Assembly: GCF_030816235.1 (NCBI RefSeq)
Contig: NZ_JAUSXT010000001.1
Coordinates: 1,116,001-1,180,000, forward strand
Source: Microbacterium sp. W4I4
Lineage (GTDB): Bacteria; Actinomycetota; Actinomycetes; Actinomycetales; Microbacteriaceae
Direction of reading: 5' to 3'
Length of the DNA: 64,000 bases
This document shows positions 25,639 through 33,889 of this stretch, in pieces. How positions within the stretch are numbered: the first letter of the stretch is position 1; each line of letters begins with the position of its first letter. The translations under genes were made by a program, and so were the position numbers. The notes under the pieces were generated by a model that did not search any database, was not told the origin of the DNA, and saw nothing but the letters and a program-made list of their open reading frames with translations.

Positions 25639-26190
25639 TCACACGTCGCATCGCCATCCGCCCTGCCGGCGGGTGAAGACGATCCGCGTGTGACGGCGGT
25701 CCGGGGCTCCCTGCCAGAACTCGACCCGGTCGGGCACGACTCGCCAGAGTCTCCAGTCGCCGGCCTCGACCCCGTCCTGCGCGGCGGCGCTCCTGGCATG
25801 CAGATCTGCCAGACTCTCGTCGCCGGATGCCTCGACCACTCGTCCGCGGATGCGAACGGACCGCACGACCGGCTGCCACCAGAAGGTGAGCGCGGCGTGC
25901 GGTTCATCCCCGAGCTGCCCGCCTTTCACGCTGGAGCGGGTGCTGGCGAACGCCCAGCCGCGCTCATCGACGTCCTTGAGCACCAGGACCCGTGCATCGG
26001 GCACGCCATCGGCATCCACGGTCGACAGCGTCATGGCGTGCGGCTCAGCCGCGCCTGCCTGACGGGCGATGTCGAGCCAGTCCAGGAACAGCGCCACGGG
26101 GTCGTCCGGGAAAGCCTCGAGATCGAGCGGTGGCGCGATACCGGCCAGCGTCGGCAGCGCGCGCAGGAGCGCCCTGGTCTCGACGGTCAT
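25639..26190 (-). CDS. pyridoxamine 5'-phosphate oxidase family protein (PdxH-like)
   Basis: 183 residues. The split-barrel FMN fold is recognised from MTLSTVDADGVPDARVLVLK, WAFASTRSSVKGGQLGDEPH, ALTFWWQPVVRSVRIRGRV and the C-terminal PDRVEFWQGAPDRRH. It is shorter than canonical PdxH (about 210-220) and the final RLHDR-type phosphate motif is altered, so it may act on another substrate. It overlaps the upstream DHFR-like gene by four bases. Confidence 0.82.
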   Translation of the reverse strand: MTVETRALLRALPTLAGIAPPLDLEAFPDDPVALFLDWLDIARQAGAAEPHAMTLSTVDADGVPDARVLVLKDVDERGWAFASTRSSVKGGQLGDEPHAALTFWWQPVVRSVRIRGRVVEASGDESLADLHARSAAAQDGVEAGDWRLWRVVPDRVEFWQGAPDRRHTRIVFTRRQGGWRCDV

Positions 26191-26747
26191 GCCGACGGCG
26201 CCTTCCGGTAGTGCATCGCGACCGCGCCGTTGCTGAGCGGCTCGGTCGAGACGAGTTCGAGGCGGCGTGTACGGGGCAGTCCGCCTTGGAACAGGGTGGG
26301 TCCGTGCCCGGCGATCATGGGATGCACGAGGAAGCGGTACTCGTCGATCAGGTCCAGCCTGTCCAGTTCTGTCGCCAGCATCCCGCTGCCCAGGAGCACG
26401 CCGCCGGGCGCCTGATCCTTGAGCTCCTGCACGGCGGTGCGCAGATCACCGTCGAGGTGGTGGCTGTTGGTCCAGGGGAAGTCCGTGCGGGTCGTCGAGA
26501 CGACGTACTTCGGCTTGGACTCCAATTTGGTCGCCCATTCGCGCAGTGCCGGTGGTGCATCGACCTCGCCGCGGGCGACCAGCGGCCAGTAGCTCTCCAT
26601 CATCTCGTAGGTGGTGCGGCCCCAGAGCATGGCGCCGCTGTCATCCATCAGGCGGGTGAAGTAGGCGTGCGTCTCGTCATCCGCGATGCCCTCGCGGTGA
26701 TCGACGCATCCGTCCAGAGTCACATTGAGGCTGAAGGTCAGAGCCAT
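26187..26747 (-). CDS. dihydrofolate reductase family protein (RibD C-terminal-like)
   Basis: 186 residues. It shows the DHFR/RibD-C fold pattern: MALTFSLNVTLDGCVDHREG, AMLWGRTTYEMMESYWP, KPKYVVSTTRTDFPWTNS, GGVLLGSGMLATELDRLDLI and PMIAGHGPTLF. These proteins are NADPH-dependent reductases of unassigned substrate rather than true folate reductases. It is first in a two-gene operon with the PdxH-like gene (ATGA overlap). Confidence 0.85.
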   Translation of the reverse strand: MALTFSLNVTLDGCVDHREGIADDETHAYFTRLMDDSGAMLWGRTTYEMMESYWPLVARGEVDAPPALREWATKLESKPKYVVSTTRTDFPWTNSHHLDGDLRTAVQELKDQAPGGVLLGSGMLATELDRLDLIDEYRFLVHPMIAGHGPTLFQGGLPRTRRLELVSTEPLSNGAVAMHYRKAPSA

Positions 26748-26793
26748 ACGGCGAGTCTAGATCTCCCCGGCTCCGGTACCGGATGCAGTCTCC

Positions 26794-27549
26794 TCAGTCG
26801 GCGATCGAGCCGAGATGGCGGGCGAAGAAGCGAGCTGCATCCTCGCCTGCGAACGACGGGACGCCGGTGTGCCCGCCCATGTTCGCCTGAAGGGTCTTCT
26901 CTGTCGATCCGAAGGCGTCGAAGAGCTCCAGCGCCACGCTTCGGTCGTTTCCCTCGTCGTCCCACTGCAGAAGGACGTGCAGCGGGATCGTGACTCGTCG
27001 GGCCTCCGCCATGATGATGCGCGGCACGTAACTGCCGGCGAAGAGACCGGCTGCGGCGATGCGGGCATCGGTCGCCGCCAGACGCACGCCGATCGCGATC
27101 ACTCCGCCGGAGAACCCGACGCGATCGCCGATCTGCGGGAGTGCGAGCGCTTCGTCCAGGGTGGTCTGCCACTCGGGCACGGCCTGCTCGACGAGTGGGA
27201 GGATCAGTCGGTCGATGACATCCTCGCTCGGACGCTCACCGGCCGAGAGCGCGCGGACCAGATCGGCTCGAGCCTGCTCGGCGCCGGGCAACGGGGCACG
27301 GTCGCCTGCCCCTGGCAGCTCGATGCAGATGGAGGCGAAGCCCTGTCCGGCTGCGCTGCGCGCCCGCGCGGCCAGGCGCGGCCGCATCCGTCGCATCCCG
27401 ATCCCGCCGGGCTGGCCCATCAGGATGAGCGGAACCGGGGCGGACGAGGATGCGACCGGTGGCATCCAGAGGATGCCGGAGAAGTCGCCGAGGGTGAACT
27501 CGCGCTCGACGAGGTGCTCATCGAAGTGCGTTTCAGAAGTGAAGTGCAT
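26794..27549 (-). CDS. alpha/beta hydrolase, dienelactone hydrolase-like
   Basis: 251 residues. Segments include LILMGQPGGIGMRRMRPRLA near the oxyanion hole, the nucleophile elbow GDRVGFSGGVIAIGVRL, the acid in LLQWDDEGNDRSVALELF and the catalytic His in ANMGGHTGVPSFAGED. It is a cytosolic protein with no signal peptide. Such proteins are often esterases or membrane-stress hydrolases. The substrate is unknown. Confidence 0.82.
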   Translation of the reverse strand: MHFTSETHFDEHLVEREFTLGDFSGILWMPPVASSSAPVPLILMGQPGGIGMRRMRPRLAARARSAAGQGFASICIELPGAGDRAPLPGAEQARADLVRALSAGERPSEDVIDRLILPLVEQAVPEWQTTLDEALALPQIGDRVGFSGGVIAIGVRLAATDARIAAAGLFAGSYVPRIIMAEARRVTIPLHVLLQWDDEGNDRSVALELFDAFGSTEKTLQANMGGHTGVPSFAGEDAARFFARHLGSIAD

Positions 27550-27696
27550 GGTCGTGCCTTTCGGGAGTGCTGCTGATCTGCGGCGCTCCCGGACTACCTA
27601 TCGCCCGACCGTGACTCCCCGGAGAAGCACCCACGTCGATTCGTTCACGGGTACCACCTCCTCTGAGCTCTGCACGGTCCGGCCAGGCTAGCACCG

Positions 27697-28629
27697 TCAG
27701 CGGCGCCGACGACCGGAATCGATGACCGTGACGGCTACGAGCCCGACGATCATCAGCGCGCAGCCGACGAGCGCCACTCGGGTGAGCTGCTCCTGCAGCA
27801 CCACGACACCCAGCAGCGCCGCCAGCAGCGGCTCCGCGAGGCTGAGAGTGCCGGCGACCGGCGCGGTCGTCCGCCCCAGTCCGTAGACGAACAGCGCGTA
27901 CGCGAGCGCGGTGCCCGCCAGGCCGATCCACCCGATCAGCAGCAGCGAATCGCTGTCCGCGAGATGCTCGGGATGCAGCACGATGATCGGCGAGAGCAGG
28001 ATGCCGGCCAGGATCAGCGTGAAGCTCGTGGCGGGCAGCGCCGGGACCCCCGTGGACAGGAATCGCTTCGCCGCAACCGTGTAGACGCCGTAACAGGCGC
28101 CCGACACCAATGCGACTGCGATGCCCGTCGCCGCCACGCCCTGGGCACCCCAAGGATCGAGGAGCACGGTGCAGCCGACGATCGCGGCCGCCGTTCCCGC
28201 CGCCCAGCCGAGCGTCATCCGGTCGCGCGTCCACCATCGTGCGCAGATTCCGGTCACCACCGGTGCGACGCCGAGGGCGATCGCGGTGCCGAGCGCCGCC
28301 CCCAACTGATCCACCGCGTGCATGAAGGCCACCTGGTAGATGCCTGTGGCCAGCGCCGCCAGCAGGAGCCATCCGATCACGTCCCTGCGAAGCAGCTGCC
28401 GCCACACCATCCCCCGCGAGCTGAGCGCCGCCAGGGCGACTCCGCCGATGAGCAGGCGCGCGACGCCGAGCACACCGGGGTCGGCGTCGGATGCGGCGAG
28501 CACCTGCGCCGGGCCGACGGTGCCCCACAGCAGTGCCGCACCGAGCACCGCTGCCGGGCCGACCCCGCGCGCCGCGGTGAGGGCGCGCACCTCGCGCGCA
28601 TCGGTCGCCGTCGCTCGCAGATCATTCAC
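27697..28629 (-). CDS. EamA/DMT family transporter
   Basis: 310 residues from the GTG at 28629, with GAGG nine bases upstream. A longer ATG start at 28674 would add 15 residues reaching into the promoter. Ten predicted helices form two EamA repeats: GPAAVLGAALLWGTVGPAQV starts the first and GIAVALVSGACYGVYTVAAK the second. The end is cytoplasmic RRRR. It is probably an exporter of amino acids or metabolites. The divergent Lrp regulator at 28736 suggests amino-acid efflux control. Confidence 0.9.
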   Translation of the reverse strand: MNDLRATATDAREVRALTAARGVGPAAVLGAALLWGTVGPAQVLAASDADPGVLGVARLLIGGVALAALSSRGMVWRQLLRRDVIGWLLLAALATGIYQVAFMHAVDQLGAALGTAIALGVAPVVTGICARWWTRDRMTLGWAAGTAAAIVGCTVLLDPWGAQGVAATGIAVALVSGACYGVYTVAAKRFLSTGVPALPATSFTLILAGILLSPIIVLHPEHLADSDSLLLIGWIGLAGTALAYALFVYGLGRTTAPVAGTLSLAEPLLAALLGVVVLQEQLTRVALVGCALMIVGLVAVTVIDSGRRRR

Positions 28630-28735
28630 CTGATGCAGCCTCAATTCGCATTTCCTACGTGATTCGGGTGCCAAAGCTACCCTGGAACAGGGATGAGTGA
28701 ATGAGCCCCGTACTTAATCCGGATACTGTCGTTTC

Positions 28736-29209
28736 ATGGCACATCTGGACGAACTTGATACGGCGATCCTGCGGGAGTTGCAGGTCGACGCACGGCGCAC
28801 CAATCGCGACATCGCCGCGGCGGTCGGCGTCGCGCCGACCACGTCGCTGGATCGGATGCGGAGCCTGCGGGAGCGCGGAGTCATCACCGGCGCACGTCTC
28901 GAGTTGGATCTCGCGGAGATCGGCCGGCCCGTCCAGGCCCTCGTGGCTGTTCGCGTCCGACCGCCCACGCGCGATCGCATCGAGGGGTTCCGGGAGTGGG
29001 CCGCAGCGCTGCCCGAGGTGCTGGGCGTGTTCGTCACCAGCGGCAGCGAGGACTTCCTGATCCACGTCGCCGTACCCGACAACGACCACCTCTACGCCTT
29101 CGTCATCGACCGCCTCACCGAACGGGCAGAGGTCGCGGATGTGCGCACCTCGATCGTCTACGAGCACATCCGGGCAGCCACCGTGATCCCGGTGCCGTCG
29201 AAGGACTGA
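28736..29209 (+). CDS. Lrp/AsnC family transcriptional regulator
   Basis: 157 residues. The N-terminal HTH (LDTAILRELQVDARRTNRDI, then APTTSLDRMRSLRERGVITG) is followed by a RAM ligand-binding domain (VQALVAVRVRPPTRDRIEGF, LPEVLGVFVTSGSEDFLIHV). It is divergent from the EamA exporter with about 106 bases between the starts, the classic arrangement of an Lrp-type regulator and its amino-acid exporter. The effector is unknown. The ATG lies close to a TACTGT box and lacks a clear Shine-Dalgarno sequence. Confidence 0.92.
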   Translation: MAHLDELDTAILRELQVDARRTNRDIAAAVGVAPTTSLDRMRSLRERGVITGARLELDLAEIGRPVQALVAVRVRPPTRDRIEGFREWAAALPEVLGVFVTSGSEDFLIHVAVPDNDHLYAFVIDRLTERAEVADVRTSIVYEHIRAATVIPVPSKD

Positions 29210-29289
29210 CCGAACGCACCCGGATGGTGCGGCCGGCGCTGATGGACACAGCGGATCGCCGCAGCCATCGAGAAGTCAAAGGCGGAGGT

Positions 29290-29850
29290 TCAGGAGTCCC
29301 CGGGAAATCGCGAGCGCAGGGCATCGCGCGCCTGTTGAGCGCCGCGCCTCACTTCCAGGAGCGGATCCTTCAACAGTGCCCGAATCGCGTCCAGGTCGTC
29401 CAGCGTCCCGACAGCGGCGAGAGCGCGCGCCGCGGCGATCCGCACGCGCGGAGTGTCGTCGGCTGTCATCGCCACCAGCTCGGATGCTGCAGGCAGATCG
29501 CGCTCGGCGACCACACGAGCCGCCATCTCGCGCACGCGCCACGCGGGGTTGCTCAATGCGCGGATGACGGCGGGCGCTGCCGAGTCGTGCCAGACGTACA
29601 GCAGCGCACGTGTTCCCCAGAGCTCGGGCCAGTACAGCGGCGGGGCGCCGTCGAGAATGCCCTGTGCGTGCTCACCTCCGACGAGAAGCAGGAACGACTC
29701 CCCTTCGTTGTTGCCGGACATCAGTGAGAGTGCACGCAGGGCCACTGCGGCTTCACTCTGGAGTTCGACGGCCTGCTCGATTCTCTGCGCGAGGGGCAGA
29801 GCGCCAGGAAGAGAAGCGTCGTGAGATCTTGCGTGTGGATTCTGGGGCAC
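29290..29850 (-). CDS. HEAT-repeat domain protein
   Basis: 186 residues. The C-terminal half contains helical repeats with HEAT character: PAVIRALSNPAWRVREMAAR, SELVAMTADDTPRVRIAAAR and AIRALLKDPLLEVRRGAQQA, each with the typical Pro-x-x-Arg-x-x-Ala pattern. The N-terminal part (QRIEQAVELQSEAAVALRA, YWPELWGTRALLYVW) has no recognised family. It is probably a protein-interaction scaffold. No neighbour gives a clear role. Confidence 0.75.
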   Translation of the reverse strand: MPQNPHARSHDASLPGALPLAQRIEQAVELQSEAAVALRALSLMSGNNEGESFLLLVGGEHAQGILDGAPPLYWPELWGTRALLYVWHDSAAPAVIRALSNPAWRVREMAARVVAERDLPAASELVAMTADDTPRVRIAAARALAAVGTLDDLDAIRALLKDPLLEVRRGAQQARDALRSRFPGDS

Positions 29851-30066
29851 GCTTCAACGGTAGGCGCTCCGGGCCGAATCCGAGCATCGGCGATCCTCTC
29901 CTCGGCTGTCGAATGCCACCGACCGCATGACACTGTTCAGGACGAGAGGGGTGCCACAGGCGGTGCGCGATGCGGGCGGCGACGACCGCGGGGTCAGCGA
30001 CACCGAGGCCGTGTCCCGCTCGATCGCGATAGTCCAGAGGAATCGCATCGTGGCAGAGTTGGTGCA

Positions 30067-30564
30067 ATGACCGCAGAAAGTGAAGAGTGGGAAGCCGCCG
30101 TCGCCGATCTCTGGGCACGCTTCGACGAACTCGACAGGGACGACGGCGTGGCGGCGATGAGAGCGCTGGCCGACGGATGCCCGACTGCAGACGGCAGAGC
30201 GGCGTTCGAGCTCGCAGGAATGTACGACTCGATGGGCTTCGAAGCCGAAGCCGGCGCGGAGTACGAGCGCGCTCTCGAACTCGGTCTCGACGAGGCTCGG
30301 CACGCGCAGCTCGCCGTGCAGTACGGATCCACGCTGCGCAATCTCGGCCGTCTCGAAGAGGCGATCGCCGTCCTGCGGGCAGCACCCACCCATGAGTCCA
30401 CCGGCTCGGCGCCCCGCATCGTGCTGGCTCTTGCCCTGCACAGCGCGGGACGCAAGGACGAGGCGCTTCGCGTCGCGATCGAGGCGCAGATCGATGCGCT
30501 GCCCCGTTATCAGCGTTCGATGCGCGCCTATGCCGCTGCGCTCACCGAGACCGATACTGCGTGA
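30067..30564 (+). CDS. tetratricopeptide-repeat protein
   Basis: 165 residues. Helix pairs of TPR type cover about 45-150: GRAAFELAGMYDSMGFEAEA, ARHAQLAVQYGSTLRNLGRL and PRIVLALALHSAGRKDEALR. The N-terminal EEWEAAVADLWARFDELDRD and this repeat order match small stand-alone TPR proteins found across bacteria, with no known enzymatic function. No membrane segment is seen. Confidence 0.8.
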   Translation: MTAESEEWEAAVADLWARFDELDRDDGVAAMRALADGCPTADGRAAFELAGMYDSMGFEAEAGAEYERALELGLDEARHAQLAVQYGSTLRNLGRLEEAIAVLRAAPTHESTGSAPRIVLALALHSAGRKDEALRVAIEAQIDALPRYQRSMRAYAAALTETDTA

Positions 30565-30617
30565 GCGTCCCCTCCGCCGGACGGTAGGCGGCGTGGTCAT
30601 CGTGGCAGACTCAGGGC

Positions 30618-30929
30618 ATGTACGTGATCATGTCGATCCACACGCCTCATCCGGAGCACAGAGACGCCCTGGTCGATTCGATGCGCCGCTTCGGGGCCGC
30701 GATGGCGGGACATGAGGGGCTCCTCAGCGTCAGCACGATGCAGGATGAGGCCAGCGACCGTCTTGTCGGTCTCGCCATCTTCGAGTCACAGGATGCGGCG
30801 AACGCGCTGCTGCCGTTGGCCCGGGCCGCGGTGGCCGGAGACGACTTCGGCACGTGGGAGGCTCGCGAGATCGAGGGCTTGAAGCTCATCGACATCACCG
30901 ATCCCGGTCGTCGACCGCTCCAAGAGTGA
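30618..30929 (+). CDS. antibiotic biosynthesis monooxygenase (ABM) domain protein
   Basis: 103 residues, a single dimeric alpha/beta-barrel (ferredoxin-like) domain: MYVIMSIHTPHPEHRDALVD, GHEGLLSVSTMQDEASDRLV and LAIFESQDAANALLP. ABM-fold proteins include quinol monooxygenases and haem-degrading enzymes, but the residues do not allow a choice. It is convergent with the SRPBCC gene, three bases apart. Confidence 0.8.
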   Translation: MYVIMSIHTPHPEHRDALVDSMRRFGAAMAGHEGLLSVSTMQDEASDRLVGLAIFESQDAANALLPLARAAVAGDDFGTWEAREIEGLKLIDITDPGRRPLQE

Positions 30930-30932
30930 CGG

Positions 30933-31397
30933 TCAGTTCTCGACGAGACCCGCAAGCTGCCCCGTGACGAGGCCCCATCCCTCGGCGAGGCCCAGCTCAT
31001 CGTGACGGGCACGAGCTCCCGGGTCTCCGTGCCGAGCGACGATTCGATAGAGAGTGCCGTCCGCGTGGTCGGCAAGGGTGACCTCGCCGGTCACCGGCAC
31101 AGGCAGCGGGCTCGCTGGGCGCAGCGTGCTGTCGACCGCATTGGTGAACACGAGGCGCTCCGCCTCGTCGACGACGAGGAACGCTGCATCCATATGAGGT
31201 GTGAACGCAGAGCCGTTCTCGCTCATCATCGTGACGAATCCGCCGCCGGCGTGCGGTGCGAACGAATCGACGCGGCAGGTATACGGCTCAGGGATCCACC
31301 ATCTCGCGAAGAGCTCCGGCGTCGTCCATGCCTTCCAGATCGTCGCGCGCGGCGCGCGGATCATCCGCTCGATGACGAGGTCGAGATCAGGGTTCAT
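30933..31397 (-). CDS. SRPBCC (AHSA1-like) domain protein
   Basis: 154 residues from the ATG at 31397. The START-like fold opens with LDLVIERMIRAPRATIWKAW and TTPELFARWWIPEPYTCRVD, and ends in ARHDELGLAEGWGLVTGQLA, all typical of AHSA1-type proteins. It overlaps the upstream ArsR gene by ATGA. This is the recurring ArsR-SRPBCC regulator/effector pair of actinobacteria, whose physiological ligand is mostly unknown. Confidence 0.88.
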   Translation of the reverse strand: MNPDLDLVIERMIRAPRATIWKAWTTPELFARWWIPEPYTCRVDSFAPHAGGGFVTMMSENGSAFTPHMDAAFLVVDEAERLVFTNAVDSTLRPASPLPVPVTGEVTLADHADGTLYRIVARHGDPGARARHDELGLAEGWGLVTGQLAGLVEN

Positions 31398-31744
31398 GAG
31401 TTCTCCTTGCCGAGGTCGATGACGAGTTCTTCCAGACGATCCGTACGCTCTTCCCAGATCCGGCGCTGGGCGAGGAGCCAGTCCTCGATGAGTGCGAATC
31501 GATCGCGGCGGAGTGCGCACATACGCACCCGACCCGTTTTGGACGTGCGCACGAGTCCGCTGTCCTCCAGGACACGTACGTGCTTCAGGAATGACGGCAA
31601 CGACATAGACGTGTCCGCGGCAAGCGCGCTCACGCTGACCTCCCCTGAACCGAGCCGGTGTACGACGGCGCGACGAGTGGGATCCGACAGCGCAGCGAAG
31701 ATGTCGTCGAGCACTTCCAAATAGTTAACCACATGGCTAACCAT
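31394..31744 (-). CDS. ArsR family transcriptional regulator
   Basis: 116 residues from the ATG at 31744. A GTG four codons downstream (31732) is an alternative that better matches family length. The winged helix is clear: DDIFAALSDPTRRAVVHRLG, VSVSALAADTSMSLPSFLKH and VRVLEDSGLVRTSKTGRVRM. No metal-binding cysteine pair is seen, so it is not a classical metal sensor. A 24-base imperfect palindrome overlaps its own start, implying autoregulation together with the SRPBCC gene. Confidence 0.9.
   Translation of the reverse strand: MVSHVVNYLEVLDDIFAALSDPTRRAVVHRLGSGEVSVSALAADTSMSLPSFLKHVRVLEDSGLVRTSKTGRVRMCALRRDRFALIEDWLLAQRRIWEERTDRLEELVIDLGKENS
31721..31744. promoter_or_regulatory. imperfect 24-base palindrome overlapping the ArsR start codon
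   Basis: The two strands of 31721-31744 match at 18 of 24 positions, with conserved GTTAACC and GGCTAACC half-sites. This is a plausible ArsR dimer operator covering the start codon, so binding would block transcription or initiation directly. Confidence 0.5.
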
Positions 31745-31752
31745 AGGCGAGA

Positions 31753-33222
31753 TCACCCCGAAGCGGTAGCACCCACGGGCGCCAGGTGAGGATTGCGCGC
31801 GGGGCGCCATCGATGCTCGTGATCCCACCAGGCCGGTCCGCGGATCACGGGCACCCCGGCGTTCATCCGCACTTCCCAGAGCGACAGGTGCAGGGTTCGG
31901 TGGTGGTGCCAGCACAGCAGCACCCCGTTGTCGGTGTGGGTCGGTCCGCCGTCGGCATATTCACGGACGTGATGCACTTCGCACCAGGATGCCGAGACGG
32001 TACACCCCGGGATGACGCACCCGCCGTCACGGAGCGCGATGGCTCTCCGCTGCAGGGCGTTGAAGATGCGAGCGGACGTGCCGAGGGCCACGATTCTGCC
32101 GTTCTCGTCGAAAAGGACCCGCTGGATGCCTCCTGCGCAGCCGCTCTGCACTGCGACGCGCATCGGCACGAGGTCGCCGGTGTTCATGAGGGTCGCCCAC
32201 CCGCGGCCTTCAGCGAAGTCCTCGGCCTTCACCGCCACGACCAGGGTCGGCGCAGCGCCACCCAGATCGGGCATCTCGCCGGATCGAGCCGCGACGCTCA
32301 TGATCGTCGCCAGGGCGTCGTGCACCTTCTGGGCGCGCGTACGGTAGTCCACAGCATCCGGATGCGGAAGGTCGGGATCTCCGCACGCATCCGACGGCTC
32401 GAAATGCACGCCCAGGTCCTCCGGCCCGTCGACTCGGGGATTCAGGATGCTGTCGATCAGAAGCTGCAGTTGCGCTGCCACGTCGGGAAGCAGTTCTCCG
32501 CGCAGCGGGGCCAGACCTTTGCGCACGGTGCCGAGCCGCAGGTACCGCCCGCGACTGGCGATCTCATCGGACGGCTCCGCACCGTCGGGGTCGAGATAGG
32601 AGACGAACGCCTGCGACAGCACCTTCAGTTCGTCGGGCGTGGGCAACGGACCGAGGACGTCGTGCTCGGCGCCGGTCGCGTCCCGTTCGGTGCGGATGCC
32701 GGTGGCCAGAGAGCCCAGTTGCCGGTCTGCTTCTGCGAGGTCTTCGCGACCGATGCGCTCCGCCGCCGACTCCAGCGGCTCCGTCGCCGAGAGGAAGCCG
32801 TCGAGCCCGAGGTCGCCTTCGAGCATCGCCCGGCGCAGCTCCGGATACCGGGCAGGGAGGAAGGCGCCGTCTGTGATCCCCCGCTCGCGCCGGGCGATCT
32901 GCGATGCCTTCATCAATCGCCCCGCAACGCGCGCGTCGACGAGTGTCAGCAGCCGGACCATATCGACCGGACGAGCACAGCCGTACTGCGTGCTGAGCCG
33001 CTCGTCTCGCACGCACTCGGAACGCTCGCGCACCTGGACAGCCGCTTCGATCTGCAGGCTCTCCAGACGTCGCTGCAGCTGTGCCGTGACGACGAGAAGC
33101 CCGGCGATCTCTTCGCCGCGAAGGTCGGGAATCGTCTCGTTCTCGAACAGATCGCGCGTCATCGCGGCGAGGGTGTCATCCAGACGCTCGAGCCGTTCGA
33201 CAACGCTGTTCATACCCTCCAT
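31753..33222 (-). CDS. DUF222 domain-containing HNH endonuclease
   Basis: 489 residues. The DUF222 region (about 20-330) is followed by an HNH module near 395-450 with CVIPGCTVSASWCEVHHV and NGVLLCWHHHRTLH, including the zinc cysteines and catalytic histidines. This family is abundant in actinobacterial genomes, often in several copies per genome, and is suspected to include mobile or 13E12-type repeat proteins, without a settled role. A long open frame on the opposite strand is only its shadow. Confidence 0.9.
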   Translation of the reverse strand: MEGMNSVVERLERLDDTLAAMTRDLFENETIPDLRGEEIAGLLVVTAQLQRRLESLQIEAAVQVRERSECVRDERLSTQYGCARPVDMVRLLTLVDARVAGRLMKASQIARRERGITDGAFLPARYPELRRAMLEGDLGLDGFLSATEPLESAAERIGREDLAEADRQLGSLATGIRTERDATGAEHDVLGPLPTPDELKVLSQAFVSYLDPDGAEPSDEIASRGRYLRLGTVRKGLAPLRGELLPDVAAQLQLLIDSILNPRVDGPEDLGVHFEPSDACGDPDLPHPDAVDYRTRAQKVHDALATIMSVAARSGEMPDLGGAAPTLVVAVKAEDFAEGRGWATLMNTGDLVPMRVAVQSGCAGGIQRVLFDENGRIVALGTSARIFNALQRRAIALRDGGCVIPGCTVSASWCEVHHVREYADGGPTHTDNGVLLCWHHHRTLHLSLWEVRMNAGVPVIRGPAWWDHEHRWRPARNPHLAPVGATASG

Positions 33223-33356
33223 TCAACAGAGGGCCACCGACATTGAGAGGGTCTTTTCGGGCTGATCAGAAAACACTTTCAAGACTGTTCCACGGTCGCT
33301 GTCCGAGCGCACTGCACGTGGTCAGCACCCTCCGGCATTTGCTAGCATCGTCCGTG

Positions 33357-33416
33357 ATGAAGACCAGCCAGGCCGCTGTCGGCCGCTCCCGGAACGGCAA
33401 TCTGGTCGTTCCCTGA
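33357..33416 (+). CDS. 19-residue leader peptide upstream of VOC gene
   Basis: A short ORF from the ATG at 33357 (or GTG at 33354) encodes MKTSQAAVGRSRNGNLVVP and stops six bases before an inverted-repeat hairpin that masks the next gene's Shine-Dalgarno sequence. A TAGCAT box (33343-33348) lies nine bases before the ATG, consistent with an mRNA starting at or near the ORF. The Arg-Ser-Arg segment recalls the +x+ motif of macrolide-arrest leaders, but this is only a resemblance. It is interpreted as a regulatory leader whose translation controls the downstream gene. Confidence 0.6.
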   Translation: MKTSQAAVGRSRNGNLVVP

Positions 33417-33421
33417 TCCGC

Positions 33422-33475
33422 GCTCCTCCTTGTCGTGAGCGACCCCCTCGAAACACTCACGACACCACAAGGAGC
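33422..33475 (+). promoter_or_regulatory. attenuator-like hairpin sequestering the ribosome-binding site of the VOC gene
   Basis: TGTCGTGAG (33431-33439) pairs with CTCACGACA (33456-33464). Alternatively CTCCTTGT (33426-33433) pairs perfectly with ACAAGGAG (33467-33474), which contains the Shine-Dalgarno sequence of the gene starting at 33479. The structure begins six bases after the leader-peptide stop. A ribosome stalled at the end of the leader would cover the left arm and free the site. Confidence 0.65.
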
Positions 33476-33478
33476 ACC

Positions 33479-33853
33479 ATGACAGCGCACTTCAACCACA
33501 CGATCATCGCGTCCACGGACCCGGCGGAGATGGCGCGGTTCTACCTCGACCTGCTCGAAGCGGAGCAAGCCCCGTCCTGGGGCCCGTTCACCAACATCCG
33601 CACCGCTGGTGGCGTCCTGCTTCAGTTCGCCGCCCCGCCGATCGAGTTCCCGCCCCAGCACTACGCCTACCTGCTCGACGACGAGCACTTCGACCGCGCA
33701 TACGCCAAGATCACGGACAGCCGAACAGAGCACTGGGCCGACCCGCAGCGGTCACGGCCCGGAGAGATCAACGGCGAGCACGGCGGCCGTGGTGTGTACC
33801 TGCTCGACCCTTCCGGCCACTACCTGGAACTGATCACCCGCCCCTACTTGTGA
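33479..33853 (+). CDS. VOC family protein (glyoxalase/dioxygenase/resistance fold)
   Basis: 124 residues. The VOC modules read HFNHTIIASTDPAEMARFYL and GGVLLQFAAPP, then HYAYLLDDEHFDRAYAKITD and GGRGVYLLDPSGHYLELITR. The HxH-type N-terminal His and the late Tyr-Leu-Glu match a metal-binding VOC protein. Family members detoxify methylglyoxal, fosfomycin or bleomycin-type drugs, or cleave catechols. The specific function is unknown. A leader peptide and hairpin upstream suggest induction by an agent that perturbs translation. Confidence 0.85.
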   Translation: MTAHFNHTIIASTDPAEMARFYLDLLEAEQAPSWGPFTNIRTAGGVLLQFAAPPIEFPPQHYAYLLDDEHFDRAYAKITDSRTEHWADPQRSRPGEINGEHGGRGVYLLDPSGHYLELITRPYL

Positions 33854-33889
33854 GGAGCGGACCCGCCCACCGTTCCCGATCGACCTGCT

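Noticed and set aside
31786..33246. 486-codon open frame on the plus strand opposite the HNH gene
   Set aside because: It is antisense to a clear DUF222-HNH protein and reads as low-complexity Arg/Pro/His text without any domain. Long antisense frames are expected in high-GC DNA.
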